This document shows, one piece after another, positions 47,201 to 57,746 of a stretch of DNA of 64,000 nt. Origin of the DNA: Austropuccinia psidii (taxonomy: Eukaryota > Basidiomycota > Pucciniomycetes > Pucciniales > Sphaerophragmiaceae); contig JALGQZ010000007.1 of NCBI GenBank assembly GCA_023105745.1, positions 57,269,569 through 57,333,568 on the forward strand, in the 5' to 3' direction. The translations under genes were made by a program, and so were the position numbers. Each line of letters begins with the position of its first letter. Positions within the stretch are counted from its first letter, which is position 1. The notes beneath the pieces are model-generated. The model was not told the origin of the DNA and ran no database searches. It saw nothing but the letters and a program-made list of their open reading frames with translations.

Positions 47201-48031
47201 TTTCACCTTGGAGAATACATCCAAATATTGGTGATAAGCAGGAGGAACAACCTTCAACACAGTTTCAATTTCTTCTGGCTCTTCCTCCTCATCCCACTGC
47301 TCCTCCAGGGATGCATGAAAAGATAAGGGAGGAAGGTCCATATCCCCTTGGAAGAGATGAAGTGAAGATATGGCAACATTTTCTCCAACATCCTTTATCT
47401 CTTTGAAGACTTCATCTCTTAATGGAAGTAATGACTGAGAGGGAATAATGGAAGGGATATGGACAGAAGAAGGAAGGGAAGGTGTCTTAAGTTTACCGAC
47501 CAGAGAAACACTGTTGACAGCAGTGGCTAAGTCATTACTAGCAGAAGGAATAATACCACTAGAAGCCTTATGATTAGAATCATAGGTGATCAATCCATTT
47601 TTCCAATCAATAATGGGATTAAAATGGTAAAGGAAATCATAGCCCAATATCAGGTCTTCTCCCTTGGGTGAATCTATGATAAAGAAGTCCCATTCAAAGC
47701 TTGGGAAGGAAGGCAAGTCAACTACCCACTTGGTATAATGGGTGATGAACAAGGCAGGGGATTCATTAGAATCCAGGATGAAAAGAGGAATCTTTTCAGG
47801 GAGCTCTGAAATAGTCAATGAGTACTTGAGAACAAAATTCTTTGCAATAAAAGAGTTTGTAGCACCAGAGTCAATGAGAATACTATAAAAAATATCAGAG
47901 ATAGAAGAGAAAATAAGAAATTTTAAAGATTTCTTGACACTAGTATTCAGAGTGCACAATTGTGCTCTTGAAGGAAATAAGTGAGAACCATTGAACACAT
48001 CATGATTCCCACTCAGGCTTTTCCCTGATTG
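44297..48031 (-). CDS. pol: GyII pol polyprotein, intact
   Basis: Open from 48031 to the stop at 44297-44299. The start is set by -1 frameshifting out of gag; an ATG-less GTG at 47998 is the first usable alternative. Numbering from 47998 (1233 residues): aspartic protease LIDSGATNSF (D43); reverse transcriptase with LCVDYRKLNAVT and VVYLDDIMVFS (about 439); RNase H VETDASDYALGAV (about 590) and HDKELLGIVWALK; integrase H2C2 finger HHDSPLAGH...CQECSR (about 810-850); DDE core MDFITQL, VSDRGS, TDGQTER with exact D-X35-E spacing; GPF/Y-type RWLGPFEVLKK; C-terminal chromodomain EWEVAQVLD...WYLVEWKGF...WEPASNL (about 1169-1220). The chromodomain directs integration to H3K9-methylated chromatin in known chromoviruses, which fits its landing inside an old LTR. 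Confidence 0.95.
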   Translation of the reverse strand, partial: QSGKSLSGNHDVFNGSHLFPSRAQLCTLNTSVKKSLKFLIFSSISDIFYSILIDSGATNSFIAKNFVLKYSLTISELPEKIPLFILDSNESPALFITHYTKWVVDLPSFPSFEWDFFIIDSPKGEDLILGYDFLYHFNPIIDWKNGLITYDSNHKASSGIIPSASNDLATAVNSVSLVGKLKTPSLPSSVHIPSIIPSQSLLPLRDEVFKEIKDVGENVAISSLHLFQGDMDLPPLSFHASLEEQWDEEEEPEEIETVLKVVPPAYHQYLDVFSKVKAEKLPPHRACNHHIELEGLLPPIGVIYSLSNQESETLRAYISENVEKVFIRPSSSSTGAPVLFVKKKDGGLRLCVDYRKLNAVTRKNRYPVPPMNQLLTVFNGSTIFSKIDLRGAYNLLRIKEGDEHLTAFRNKYGSYEYLVMPFGLTNAPASFQNLVNDIFADFLDVFVVVYLDDIMVFSSSEEEHVKHVASVLQRLRDNNLFSKASKCVFHASSVEYLGYVVSSDGLKMDSSKVQQILNWPQPKNIKALQSFLGFANFYRRFIKNYSKKITSLTSLLKKDSPFIFNEEALSQFEALKEAFTSAPILSHFNPSLPTIVETDASDYALGAVLSQVNDSGKHPIAFDSRKLLPAELNYEIHDKELLGIVWALKRWRAFLLSLSNPFGVLTDHSSLQYFMSSKVLTRRQARWAEFLSEFHFTITYRPGRLATLPDALSRRDDVYPERGVDFISKNPQNFHQVLKQDGIQESRFFSIKVEIFSDLVDKIQKEVWQDKDYKEILKQLARGLSVPDYSLEPQAKLLLFKDRVVISSNEELQLNILQKHHDSPLAGHPGQEKTLKLIKRDFHWAGMNQFIKDYVSSCQECSRNKNIHHKKFGLLKPLSIPSGPWNSLSMDFITQLPLSNNFDSILVVVDRFSKMAIFIPTYGTITALDLAQIFISHVFSKHGLPASIVSDRGSLFVSSFWTQLCQQLKISRDLSTAFHPETDGQTERVNQILEQYLRMYVSYHQDDWYTWLPLAEFAYNNAEHSSRKQSPFFTIYGRNPSFDSIHISQDSPAGKLSTKLQSVQQVVKEELESAIRRFKKYADRNRAIPPDFQPGDKVWLASKNIKTTRPTKKLSERWLGPFEVLKKIGSHAYHLKLPQQWKTVHPVFHVSLLEPVKHSAIPNCHQLPPPPVLVEQQEEWEVAQVLDSKLKRGKLWYLVEWKGFSEDPERTTWEPASNLTNSPDLVKDFHSLYPDKPGPNTSRV
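48013..48025 (-). promoter_or_regulatory. Candidate -1 frameshift site, GyII gag/pol
   Basis: Gag ends CAG GGA AAA GCC TGA; slippage on G GGA AAA enters the pol frame, which is open from 48031, giving a 19-nt gag/pol overlap. Identical to GyI although flanking sequence differs. Confidence 0.65.
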
Positions 48032-49374
48032 CTAGGGAAGCCTCTTGATGATGACCCAGGCCTGTTCTGAGGTCTCTTGAAGCATTTTTCAATTGGGTGC
48101 TTTCCACCACAATAAGTACACAACCCCTCTTTAATCCTCCTCTCCTTTTCAGAACCGATTAATTTATTGTCCTTATTGGGGAGAGCAGAGTGAGGCTTGT
48201 CCTTTGAAGACTGAAATCGCTTGCCCTTCTTGTTCTTCTTCTGATGAGGCCTCTTTGAAAATGAGTTTTGAGGAGGCCTAGATTGATTGGATCCATTGAC
48301 AGGAGGCTTCTTCTCTTGATTACCGCCCTTTTCCTTTTGCCTCTCATGATATCTTGTGTCTAATTCTAGAGTGACATCCATAAGTTCTTGCAGAGTATCA
48401 AAAGTTCCAGGGTGAGAAGCCGACTGATCCAATAATCTTGATGCCAATCCTCTTCTGTAAACATGGATATAAGCTCTTTCCCCCCAATCTCCAATTCTTG
48501 ACATTAAGCTTCTGAAATCTGCAATGTACAAGGAAACATGACCACTTTCCTTCATCCTCAAATTGTCCAACTCTTGTTCAGCTTTCCTGACTTCATTGGG
48601 GTCACCAAACAGAGTGAATAATTGAGATTCAAATAAGGGCCAATTCTTGAGGAGGTAGGAAGGGTCTTCATTGGAAATATTTGAGAGATAGGGTTCAATA
48701 CACTTTCCAGCTCTACCAGTGAGAAAAGAAGTTGAGTAAAGAACTTTCTTCCTGTCAGAGAAGAACTTTGCTGGATCATTATGAAAGATTAATTGACAGG
48801 ATTGGATAAATCCTCTCAACTTATGAGCTTGAGTACCATCAAAAGAATCAGGTGCCTTCATGGATGGAGTCTTGAAAGCAGGGGCTTTGGAATTGTCCCT
48901 GGGGGCAACTGCTTGAGTGAGTTGTCCCATGAATTGAGTCATCTGCTCCATCATCTTGAGGAGACTTGGATCAGATTGAGAGACAAGAGGTTGACTAGAA
49001 AGGGCTAGATTAGAACCCTGAGGCACCTCTGGAGCATTTGCCAAGGCATCTGCCACTTCAGTTTCCCCAGAATCTTCCTCTTCCACAGACTCTTCCCCCT
49101 CTTCATCTTCAACTTCCCCTTGTCTTGCTCTTGCACCTTCAGACATGCCAGGGTAGCCACCCAAAAGTCCAGAAAAGGATCTTGATCTTCTAGATTTCAT
49201 TCCACCTCTTCTTGAGGGTGCTGCTCCTTCCATTGGTGGTCCTCTGTCCAAATTTGCACTCAGTTGATGAACTGATGGTGTGCGGTCAAGAGGAGCCCTT
49301 GCTGTAGGAGTGAGAACAGCTTGAATTATTTGGGATCTAGTATTTTTGGCTGGGGGACTATGCTGAACTGGCAT
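48013..49374 (-). CDS. gag: GyII gag, intact
   Basis: 453 residues from ATG 49374 (MPVQHSPPAKNTRSQ). Gag forms the virus-like particle and packages RNA in the cytoplasm. N-terminus with acidic EDEEGEESVEEEDSGE (about 90-105); capsid-like retrotransposon-gag domain about 165-330 (KLRGFIQSCQLIFHNDPAKF, SFLTGRAGKCIEPYL, LRMKESGHVSLYIADFRSL); Lys/Ser-rich linker; zinc knuckle CTYCGGKHPIEKC (about 420), spaced CX2CX3HX4C, one residue shorter than the usual CX2CX4HX4C. Same variant spacing occurs in GyI, so it is a lineage trait rather than damage. Confidence 0.93.
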   Translation of the reverse strand: MPVQHSPPAKNTRSQIIQAVLTPTARAPLDRTPSVHQLSANLDRGPPMEGAAPSRRGGMKSRRSRSFSGLLGGYPGMSEGARARQGEVEDEEGEESVEEEDSGETEVADALANAPEVPQGSNLALSSQPLVSQSDPSLLKMMEQMTQFMGQLTQAVAPRDNSKAPAFKTPSMKAPDSFDGTQAHKLRGFIQSCQLIFHNDPAKFFSDRKKVLYSTSFLTGRAGKCIEPYLSNISNEDPSYLLKNWPLFESQLFTLFGDPNEVRKAEQELDNLRMKESGHVSLYIADFRSLMSRIGDWGERAYIHVYRRGLASRLLDQSASHPGTFDTLQELMDVTLELDTRYHERQKEKGGNQEKKPPVNGSNQSRPPQNSFSKRPHQKKNKKGKRFQSSKDKPHSALPNKDNKLIGSEKERRIKEGLCTYCGGKHPIEKCFKRPQNRPGSSSRGFPSNQGKA

Positions 49375-50064
49375 TTTTGAATAAAATGAAATAAAACTTG
49401 ATGGTATGAGAAATAATAATCAGAACTGGGCCAAATCAATCACAACAAAATCTTGATGAATCTTGAGGAATCAATTCAAATCTTGAGGTGAAATCAAATT
49501 CAGTCAATAATCAAATCAATTCAACAATCCACAATCAATTCAAATCAAATATCAATCAATATTCAATCAATAATCAATCAATCAATAAATCAGTGTCTTT
49601 AATATGAAATCAAGGTCTTGAGGAATCAATCAATCAATTTAAAATCTTCAGAAATCAATTCAATATCTTGATGAGTCAAAATCAGTCAATAATCAAATCA
49701 ATTCTTGAGGATCAATCAATATCTTGAGAGCTCAAAAGTCAATTAATAATCCAAATAAGAAACCTGAATCAATAACCCGATGAACCAATGAATAATCCAA
49801 TCAAATGACCAATCAATTACTCCTAAAAGAACCTGCATAAGAACACAGAAAAGATTGATTTGATAAAAATGAGATGAAGTGAATGAAATGGTCAGCAATG
49901 ATTAATAAAGAAGAAAAATCAATTTCATATGAATGAAATGAATGAGATGAAATTGATGAAAGAGAAAATCATAATCATTAAAGATCATTAAGTCATAAAG
50001 GATATCATAATTGATGAATGAGAGAAAATGAATATAAATGAATGAAAAGAAAGAATCAAATATG
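49375..50064 (-). other. GyII 5' leader, ATCAATC-rich
   Basis: Noncoding, dominated by interspersed AATCAATCAAT and CTTGAGG words like the GyI leader. No ORF. Confidence 0.7.
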
Positions 50065-50078
50065 AGTTAATTAATTTA
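50065..50078 (-). promoter_or_regulatory. GyII primer-binding site, self-priming type
   Basis: Coding strand TAAATTAATTAACT, one base from the 5' LTR; exact reverse complement of AGTTAATTAATTTA in the LTR (plus coordinates 50444-50457). It differs from the GyI pair at one position, and both partners changed together. Confidence 0.8.
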
Positions 50079-50079
50079 A

Positions 50080-50823
50080 TGTCACAGGGGCTCTTCGAAG
50101 TGAAGAGGGCCTGGCACTCAGTAAACTGGGACTCACTTATGGAGGGCTCAAAGATATGGTAAGAAGGAGTACACTGAAGAGTGTTAAAGATAAATTGCTA
50201 AAAGAATAAATATAAGAAAAAAGCAGCAACAAGAGTAAGAGTAAGAAATAGAAGAGCCAACCACAAACAAGTCCAAGTCCACTGTTTCAACCTGTCAGAA
50301 TGGAAAGAGGAGGGTTAATAAGGATATGGCCACCCAACTCATACTGTACAGGCGAAGAGAGAAAAGGCAAAGACTAACTTAAAATTAAATAATTATAATA
50401 CCCAATTATAAGGATAAGAATAATTATAAAATAATAAATAAACTAAATTAATTAACTGGGGAAAAGTCCCCAGGGGGGAGAAAGAGGGGCTGGTATATAT
50501 GAGAATCACCAGCCCTGATCCAGAGGAAGAATTTTCATGAGAATAATTGATGGTTGAATTGAGTCTGGCCAATACAGGTCCTGTACAAGAGGTGTGGTGT
50601 ATTTGAGTGATCATACAGTTCCATATTGGTGTATTGAAACTGTATTGGGTGAATCCAACCTATACAGGTATTGACAGGCTGTATTGATGTACCAAGCTGT
50701 ATGCATGTTTCAAAATGAAGATTGCTGAAACTGGATGCTGATGCAGATACTGGATTTGCTGATTTGGGGTGTTTGAGTGGGTGTATGAATGAATACCCTT
50801 ACCCCTGATGGATGGTTGTTACA
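50080..50823 (-). repeat. GyII 5' LTR (744 bp)
   Basis: TGTCACAGGGG to GGTTGTTACA, flanked by TCAAC at 50824-50828. TATA-like box TGGTATATATG (50491-50501) lies about 35-42 nt before the predicted transcript start at about 50457. Confidence 0.95.
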
Positions 50824-51424
50824 TCAACAGCTCTAGCAATTTTGTTCAATAAACACTTATGAGTTATAACCTTGTTTATAGCTTGTAAAATGAAGTTCAT
50901 ATCTGTGCTCTTACATTAATTACTTGTTAGCTTTATTTTGTGTTTAACTCTCTATCATGGATATTTCAAGAGATATTGGCTAAAAACCATGGATGTGTGC
51001 ACTGACCAAAAAATTGCATATATTCAGCTTAATTCCTTAAGTATTGACTTTAGAGAAATGAAATAAAATTGTTTTATGGGTAGCTTTTCATGGGGAATCC
51101 AATGGTGCAATTTCTTTCACATGTTGTCTCATTGGTTTCTGAGTTAAATAATATTTTATGTCTTTTTTAGGGTATTCTTACTTATTATTCAGTAATTATT
51201 GACTTTACAGATATGCCATATAAATGATATATGTGTATTTTACCGTGAGGAATCTAATGGTGTAATTTATTTCACATTTTCACTCATTAGATTCTGAGTT
51301 GATTCAAAGTTTATGCCTATTTATGGCATTTTCACTGGTTTTAAGATAATTATTAGGAGTATAATTCTTATAAAGTTTTTCTTGTGACCTTTTTGTATAT
51401 GTGGTCATATATCAAAGGTGCACA
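50824..51424 (-). repeat. GyIV 3' LTR, part 2
   Basis: Continues the LTR interrupted at 38087 (CAGCTCTAGCAATTTTGTTC, also at 63941 onward). It ends GGTGCACA, adjoining the coding-strand polypurine tract CTTTTTTTGGTGGTAGGGAA (51425-51444). Confidence 0.82.
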
Positions 51425-51639
51425 TTCCCTACCACCAAAAAAAGATGGTACCACAATCTGATATAGTTAATTAGGGTATCATCCACTGTCCCACCTCTTC
51501 AATAGACTTTATTAGTCTTGAAGCTCAATAATGCTTAATTTTCTATTCTTTAGGTCTTTTTTTCATGTCTGAACCTTCTTCATAGTTTATCAGAATTTTT
51601 TATATATTTCTAAAATAGAAATTCATCTTCTTGAGTTAG

Positions 51640-54600
51640 TTTTCTGTACCTTACAAGGTATTCCCTTTCTTATGTTTTCTTGTCCTTCTTTCTTTAAGGA
51701 CTTTTACAATTTTCTTTTCTTCTCCTGCCTCTAAAGGGGGGATTTCAAGTGGGGGTTTATTTCTTAATGGTAATAATTCCTTTTCACTTGAGTTGTAAGG
51801 TTTTATCATACTTACAGGGAAAGCTGGGTGTTTGTTCATTAATTCACCTGTGAGCTCTAGTTGAGCAGAATTAGGTCCATGTAGTGCTTTTATCATAAAT
51901 GGTCCTGCAAAGGAATCTTTCAGTTTCTTTGGGCCTTTTATATTATTGAAATTTAGAGTTGACACTAATACCAAGTCTCCTATTATTAAGTAATGTGGTT
52001 TGTGGCATTTATTCCATTTTTCTTTTGCATATTTGAAATAATCTTGCATACATCTGTTTTCATGTTGTCTTTCTTTGTCAAGCATTATTTTAAAACTACT
52101 TTCTGTTTAATTTATATCCACTAAGTCCTTTTTGAGGGTATCATAAGGAAGTCTTGGATTCCAGCCTTTTTCTATCATCGCTGGTGTTTTTCCAGTTGAA
52201 GAATGGATTGATGTTTTATATGCCAGTTCAAGAGCTGGTATTAATCCCTTCTAAAGCTTGTATCATTCTTTCTGCTAAACCATCAGTTTGAAGGTGGTTA
52301 CCTGTTGAGAACTATAATTTTGTTCCAAATGAGTTATGGAGATTTTTCCATAATACTGAAGTGAATTTAGGATCTCTATCACTTATGATATTTTGGAATA
52401 AGCCTGTATAGCTATTTACTGCATTCCATATCATTATGGCTGTGTCCATAGCTGTGTCATTTTTATGAAATTGTAATAACATTGGGGTTTTACTGTACCT
52501 GTCAACTAATACTATTCATGAATTAAGACTTCTGTCTCCTCCTGGAGGTAAGGCTGCTACCCAATCCATGTGAACTATTTCCCAAGGGGATTTTGGTTCT
52601 TGAATTTGAATCATCATTTCAAATTTCTTTCCTGTGGCTCTGTTTTCTTTCTGGAATCTGTCCCAGGTTTGGCAGTATTCTGAAACATCTTTCTTCCAAT
52701 TTGGCCACCAAGAGCAGGTTTTTACCCTCTCTGGTGTTCTGTCTTCTGAGAAATGTCCAGCTGCAACACTATCATGACATTCATGTAATATAGTGTTTAT
52801 CAGATTTCTATCTGTTAAAGCCATAAAAAATGTATGTTTAGTTCTATGATAGAGGATTCCATCAAGGAGGTGGAATCTTCCTTAATAATATGCTTTTTTC
52901 CATATTTCATCTAGCTTTGATGAAAGTGATGGTTCTTTATAGTTTTTCATTAGAAATTTGCATAAGATATGGCAGGTTTTGTCCATTTCATAGCTTTCTT
53001 TAACTTGGTTAAAGAATTCTGTGCCAATATCTGTGACACATATGCCTTCTATATGGTGCTCTTCCTGTGGTACCCATGCTGGATTTTCAGGTGTATTTGC
53101 CAGAGACCATCTGCATTTTTATGAATATTACCAGATTTATGAACTATAGTCATATTTCCTCCATATTCTTGGATGGCAATTTGCCATCTTAGCATATATC
53201 TGTTGGGAGTTTTCATGTTTAATAAGGACTTTACAGCATTGCAATCTGTAACTACATCAAACACTGTTCCATCCAAATAATAGTGTAATTTTTCTAAAAC
53301 CCACACTAAGCAAAGGCATTCCATTTGGCTTGCTCCATACCTTGCTTCTTTTGGCTTTATTTGTCTTGAAATGAAGCAAATTGGTCCTTCAACAGGTTTG
53401 TCATTGATGATTTGTGTCTTGTGTAGTGCAGCACGTAGCCCTTCTCCACGAGCATCAATTTATAGTTTAAAGGGTAGTTTCCAATCTAGAACTAAAAGGA
53501 ATGGGGAATTTTCTAAGGAATTTTTCAGTTCTTCATATGCCTGGACTCTTTCTTCAGTTGTTTCATAGACTGTCTGTTGGTCACAGAGCTTATACAAGGA
53601 TTTAGGAGTTCTTGCAAAGTCTTTTATATGCTGTCTGTAATAACCAAAAAATCCTAGAAATTATTGCATTTCTTTTTTGGTTTGGGGCATTGGCTTCAAT
53701 AGTACTGCTGCTACGTTGTTTTTATCTATGCCCAAAAATCAGTCCAGCTACAACATGTCCTAGTGCTTTCAGTTCACTGTATGCAAAATGACATTTTTCA
53801 AGGAAATTTTCATGTTTACTTGTACTATCTTTTGGAAGAATCTTTTTAGTCTTGTTAAGTGACTATCCCATGTTAGTAAGAAAACTATGATATCATCAAT
53901 ATAGATAGTTAACCATCCTCCTGAAAATTCTTCAGGAAATATGGTATTCATCATCCTTTGATAATGGGAAGGTGCATTTTTTACACCAAATGGCATTCTC
54001 AGATATTCAAAAATTCCACAGTGGACTATTATCCTCAGTAGTGTTTTTGCATTGTCTTTTAAGACATTTTGATGAAAAACCTTTAGAGAATCCATGGCTG
54101 TGATGAACTTAGCTTGTGGCAATTGTTTTAATGTCTCATGGATCATGGGTATTGGATATCTGTCAGGGATAGTATAGGTCTTGAGAGCTCTAAAGTCCCC
54201 TACCATCCTTGATTTCCCATTATTCCAAGCTATAATGACAGGTGTAGTGACCTCTACCTGTTCATTATGTCCTTTGATAATGGGAAGGTGCATTTTTTAC
54301 ACCAAATGGCATTTTCAGATATTCAAAAATTCCACAGTGGACTATTATCCTCAGTAGTGTTTTTGCATTGTCTTTTAAGACATTTTGATTAAAGCCCTTT
54401 AGAGAATCCATGGCTGTGATGAACTTAGCCTGAGATAATTGTGTTAATGTCTCATGGATTCTGCATATTGGGTATTTTTCAGGGATAGTATAGGTGTTTA
54501 GAGCTCTAAAGTCTCCTACCATCCTTGATTTTCCATTATTCCAAGTTATAATGACAGGTGTAGTGACCTCTACCTGTTCATTATGTCCTACTTTCCTTAA

Positions 54601-55320
54601 TACTCCAAGGTCCATTAATTCTTTAATGTGTACCTCTAAAGCTTCTCTAGCTCTTGGGCTAGCTGGGTAAGCTGGTCTTCTTAAAAAAGGTGGATAAGGT
54701 CTTTCCACATTAAGGATTATGTTTACCTCATGTCCAATTATGGCACCTAGTGGTTCTTTGTCAGTTTCAAAGGCATTTTTATATCTAAATAGGAGGTCAA
54801 TCTATTCTTCTTTCATTCTTTCTTTTAATTCTTGATTGAATTCTGCCTCTTTAAGTTTGTCAGCTATGAAAAAATCCTTTTATGGGCTTTTTTTCTTCAT
54901 TCTTAATAACTGTAATTTGTTTTTTGTTATATAAGAAGCCAAATTTGTGCCTTTTATTGTCTCCTATGGTAAAATATCTATGCCATAAATTGAGAAGTAG
55001 TCATTTCCAAGTATAAAATGGTTACTAGTGCCGTTTTCCATTACCAAAAACTCTACTTTAAATCTGATACATTGTGAAGGATGAGGAAAAATGAGTGTTA
55101 AGTCAATTATATCAAGGGGCTTTATGCTTTCACTTGCACTAATAAGCTTGACTCCTTGTATTGGTATAAGCCTTCCTTCACAATATTGTACAATTTTTTC
55201 AAATAACTCTTACCAACACAGGTACAATATGCTCCTGTATCTAAGTTCACTTTTGTCTCTTGGTTTTCCAACATGACAATACTTATACTTGATTTTCCAG
55301 CTATATATCCCATTCCTTTT
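51640..55320 (-). pseudogene. pol: GyIV pol remnant with duplicated RT segment
   Basis: Protease LDTGAYCTCVG (about 55240); RT, with MVGDFRALNTYTIPEKYPI and a later YIDDIIVF (about 53890-53905); RNase H (53324-53049, [20 protein letters not shown]); integrase finger, HMDWVAALPPGGDRS, a SDRDPKF-type second Asp at about 52380 and TDGLAERM-type Glu at about 52270; and the C-terminal part DLVLVSTLNFNNIKG...PFMIKALHG (52085-51651). Several frameshifts and stops. RT is disrupted by an exact 316-bp tandem duplication (53955-54270 and 54271-54586). The lineage is that of GyIII. Confidence 0.88.
53955..54586 (-). repeat. 316-bp tandem duplication inside GyIV RT
   Basis: 53955-54270 is repeated as 54271-54586 with some substitutions; both copies contain the RT stretch from TTPVII..NNGKSRMVGDFRAL to FGVKNAPSHYQR. 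316 is not a multiple of three, so the second copy lies in another frame. Confidence 0.93.
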
Positions 55321-55360
55321 GTTGGTTTGGTTCTGTAAAATTTAGCATCTTGTATGTTTG

Positions 55361-57530
55361 TCAGGCTTGTGTCAGATGTTCCAACTTGTGGTAAGTTTGG
55401 TTTGACATCCAGTACTTCACATATATCAAATCAATGTCATCAATTTGTGAATTAATTATATTAATTTCATCACTTTCAGAAGTTTCTGATTCTTCAGTGT
55501 CCTTTTCAGAGTCAGATTCTTCTTCTTTGTCATTGTGGTCTTCTGTTTCCAAATTTTCATTTATTTTTGCTTTTTTAAGGCAATTATGGGCTAAGTGTCC
55601 AATACCTTGACATTTGTGGCACTTTCTTTGCTCATTACTGTTGGATGTATTGGACTTGAAACATTCTCTTGGTTTATCTTTCTTTATAAATGGTTTATTT
55701 GAACTTTTAATGTCCAATTTCTTTCAAGTTCTTCCAATTTTGTTCCTTGCCACTATGTCTTCTATTGCATTGATATACTCTTCTGTGGAGCATGGCTCTA
55801 TACACCTGCTTCTCAGGGCATGTTCCAATTATCCTCCACATTTCTTAAGTATTTTTATGTGTACCATTTTTTGTGACATTTCTGGGTACAGTGCATTTAA
55901 TCTTTTAGCTTTTTTTTAAGAACCAAGTAAAAGGTTTATCCTTGTATGGGTCGAAGAAAGAATTTTCAAATGCATTCTCTATTTTGTACCTCCAGGAATC
56001 ATTAGTCCACTTGGTGATTATTTCTTGTTTCCACCAAGACCAGGTATTTTTTCCATTTTTTTGCCTTATGCCATAATACCATCTTTTTGAAGATTTATCA
56101 AATAGTGAGTGTACTATGGAAGTGATTAATTCATCTGGTATGGCATAATATTCTTGTAAAATGTCAATTGTTTTAGTAAATGACATATGGTCATATTCAC
56201 CTTCTCCTGTGAATGTTGTCCATTTGTTTAGTTGAGGTGCTTCCTTCATTAAGACTTGGTTATTGTCTTGATGACTCAAGTCTGTTATGAATGGATTTGT
56301 TATTTTCTCTTTTGGTTTAAAAGGACTTCTTATGTGAGAAAATGGGGTTGATAACTTTGGCATGTTTAAGTTAGCCTTACTTATTTTATCCATTTTTCAG
56401 TAATAAGTCTTATTTCACTTTGAATGTCATCTTTAAGATTAATTCTTGCTTCATCACTTTTTTCTCCATGGTCTAGAAGCAATTCCTGGTGTGATGAAGT
56501 TTTTTCTTTAAATTTTTCCAAAGAAATACTTAATTTGTTTAATTTTTTTGTAAGGTTATAAATACTTACGTCATAATTGATTTTCAAAGTTTTTTCTCTG
56601 ATATCTTTTATGTATGTATTCAATTCTTGTTGTCCTTGTATTAATTTCTGAGTATTTTCAATTGAAACTTTTGGTTGATTATTCTCAACCATAAATTTAA
56701 TGTTATCAATTTCTTTCTTATTTTGTACCACAATTTTTTTTAAAGATGAGAAGCTATTATTTATTTCTTGTAAAGATAATAAACTTTTCTTAATGTCTTT
56801 AAGAGGTAAAATACTATTCTTAATTTCTGTTAAAGTCTTTAAAAAATAATAAGACAAAGTTATCTCTTTTAAAAATGAGGTTGTCTCATTCTTTGTTCCT
56901 CCCTGTCCTTGAATTCCATCAATGTTCTGGCCATGTTGAAGACATTGTCCATGGCATCTTTTTGTATTTTTGGAATCCTGTAACTTGGGGAATATGTTTT
57001 TCTCCAGTTCTTTTTCTTGTTCTTCTTCCCTTGTTGGGGAAGTGGGTTGGCTTGGGGCTTCTTCCTTGGTTACCTCCCTCCTTTTGGCATGCTATTTCTT
57101 GATCTTTTTGATTTGAGTTTTGGATGATAGTGGATTCCATCCATTGGAGTATCTCACTATTTTCTCCTCTTTGAGGAATTTTTTGAGGCTGTGCCAGGAG
57201 TTCATCACTCCTTGGTGGATTTGTGGCGACATTTCCCAATCCTTGTCCTTGTACACTGTGTAGTACTGCTTGTACTGGCTCATGTAAATGTCTATTTTAG
57301 CCCTCTGAATGTGATTTATATCTGTTGGAGTTACTAATACTTAGTTATAACTCTGGCTCAGATATTATGGGCATTTCTGGGACTTTCATTTGGGATATGG
57401 CACTTCTTGTGTGGATTCTGTTCCACTGGGGATTTTGCCCTTTTTTTCCCTTTTGAGGGATCAATTCCATTTCTGAGTCCAGCTACATCTGATTGGATGG
57501 AATATTGGGAACCTCTTCTAGCAGTCATAA
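55361..57530 (-). pseudogene. gag: GyIV gag remnant
   Basis: Likely start at ATG 57530 (MTARRGSQYSIQSDVAG), stop-interrupted; then 57283-56919, a coiled-coil-like region 56857-56381 (LKDIKKSLLSLQEINNSFSSL...NKKEIDNIKFMVENNQ), a capsid-like region 56393-55905 (KEAPQLNKWTTFTGEGEYDH, ENAFENSFFDPYKDKPFTWF), and a canonical zinc knuckle CHKCQGIGHLAHNC (CX2CX4HX4C, about 55575-55620) followed by an acidic tail. Stops and frameshifts lie between the pieces. Confidence 0.78.
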
Positions 57531-57606
57531 TTTAAGAAATAAGAAATAAAAAGATTTCAGGACAAGAATTTCTTTTTATGGTAATCTAAAAGAGAGGTAC
57601 TCACCT

Positions 57607-57746
57607 TCAGAGTCCTGAATAGTGGGTACTGGAAAGAGTAATTTCTTAGCTTTCTTTTTCTTACTGACAACAAGTGTTGGGGAGCTTTGCAAAGTTTCTT
57701 CCACCAATCTTTCAACAGTGGTTTGGTTGTCCTCTGCTTGGTTCTC
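57607..57746 (-). other. Possible orphan exon between GyIV gag and the MULE
   Basis: On the minus strand an open stretch (ENQAEDNQTTVERLVEETLQ, then a KKKKAKKLLFP basic patch) is bounded by GTGTTTTCAG upstream and GAAG|GTGAGT downstream, both good splice sites. Not recognised; may be leader coding sequence of GyIV. Confidence 0.3.

Larger units (their letters stand above)
38088..50823 (-). mobile_element. GyII: apparently intact Ty3/gypsy chromovirus with accessory insert
   Basis: 12.7-kb element with LTRs 38088-38850 (763 bp) and 50080-50823 (744 bp), TSD TCAAC (38083-38087 and 50824-50828), polypurine tract, self-priming site, open gag and pol. The LTRs differ by six substitutions and one 19-bp indel, so insertion is recent relative to the host GyIV element. 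Between pol and the 3' LTR it holds 5.4 kb not present in GyI: a fold-back element (39101-41659) and an antisense Zn2Cys6-like gene (42253-43547). Confidence 0.93.
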
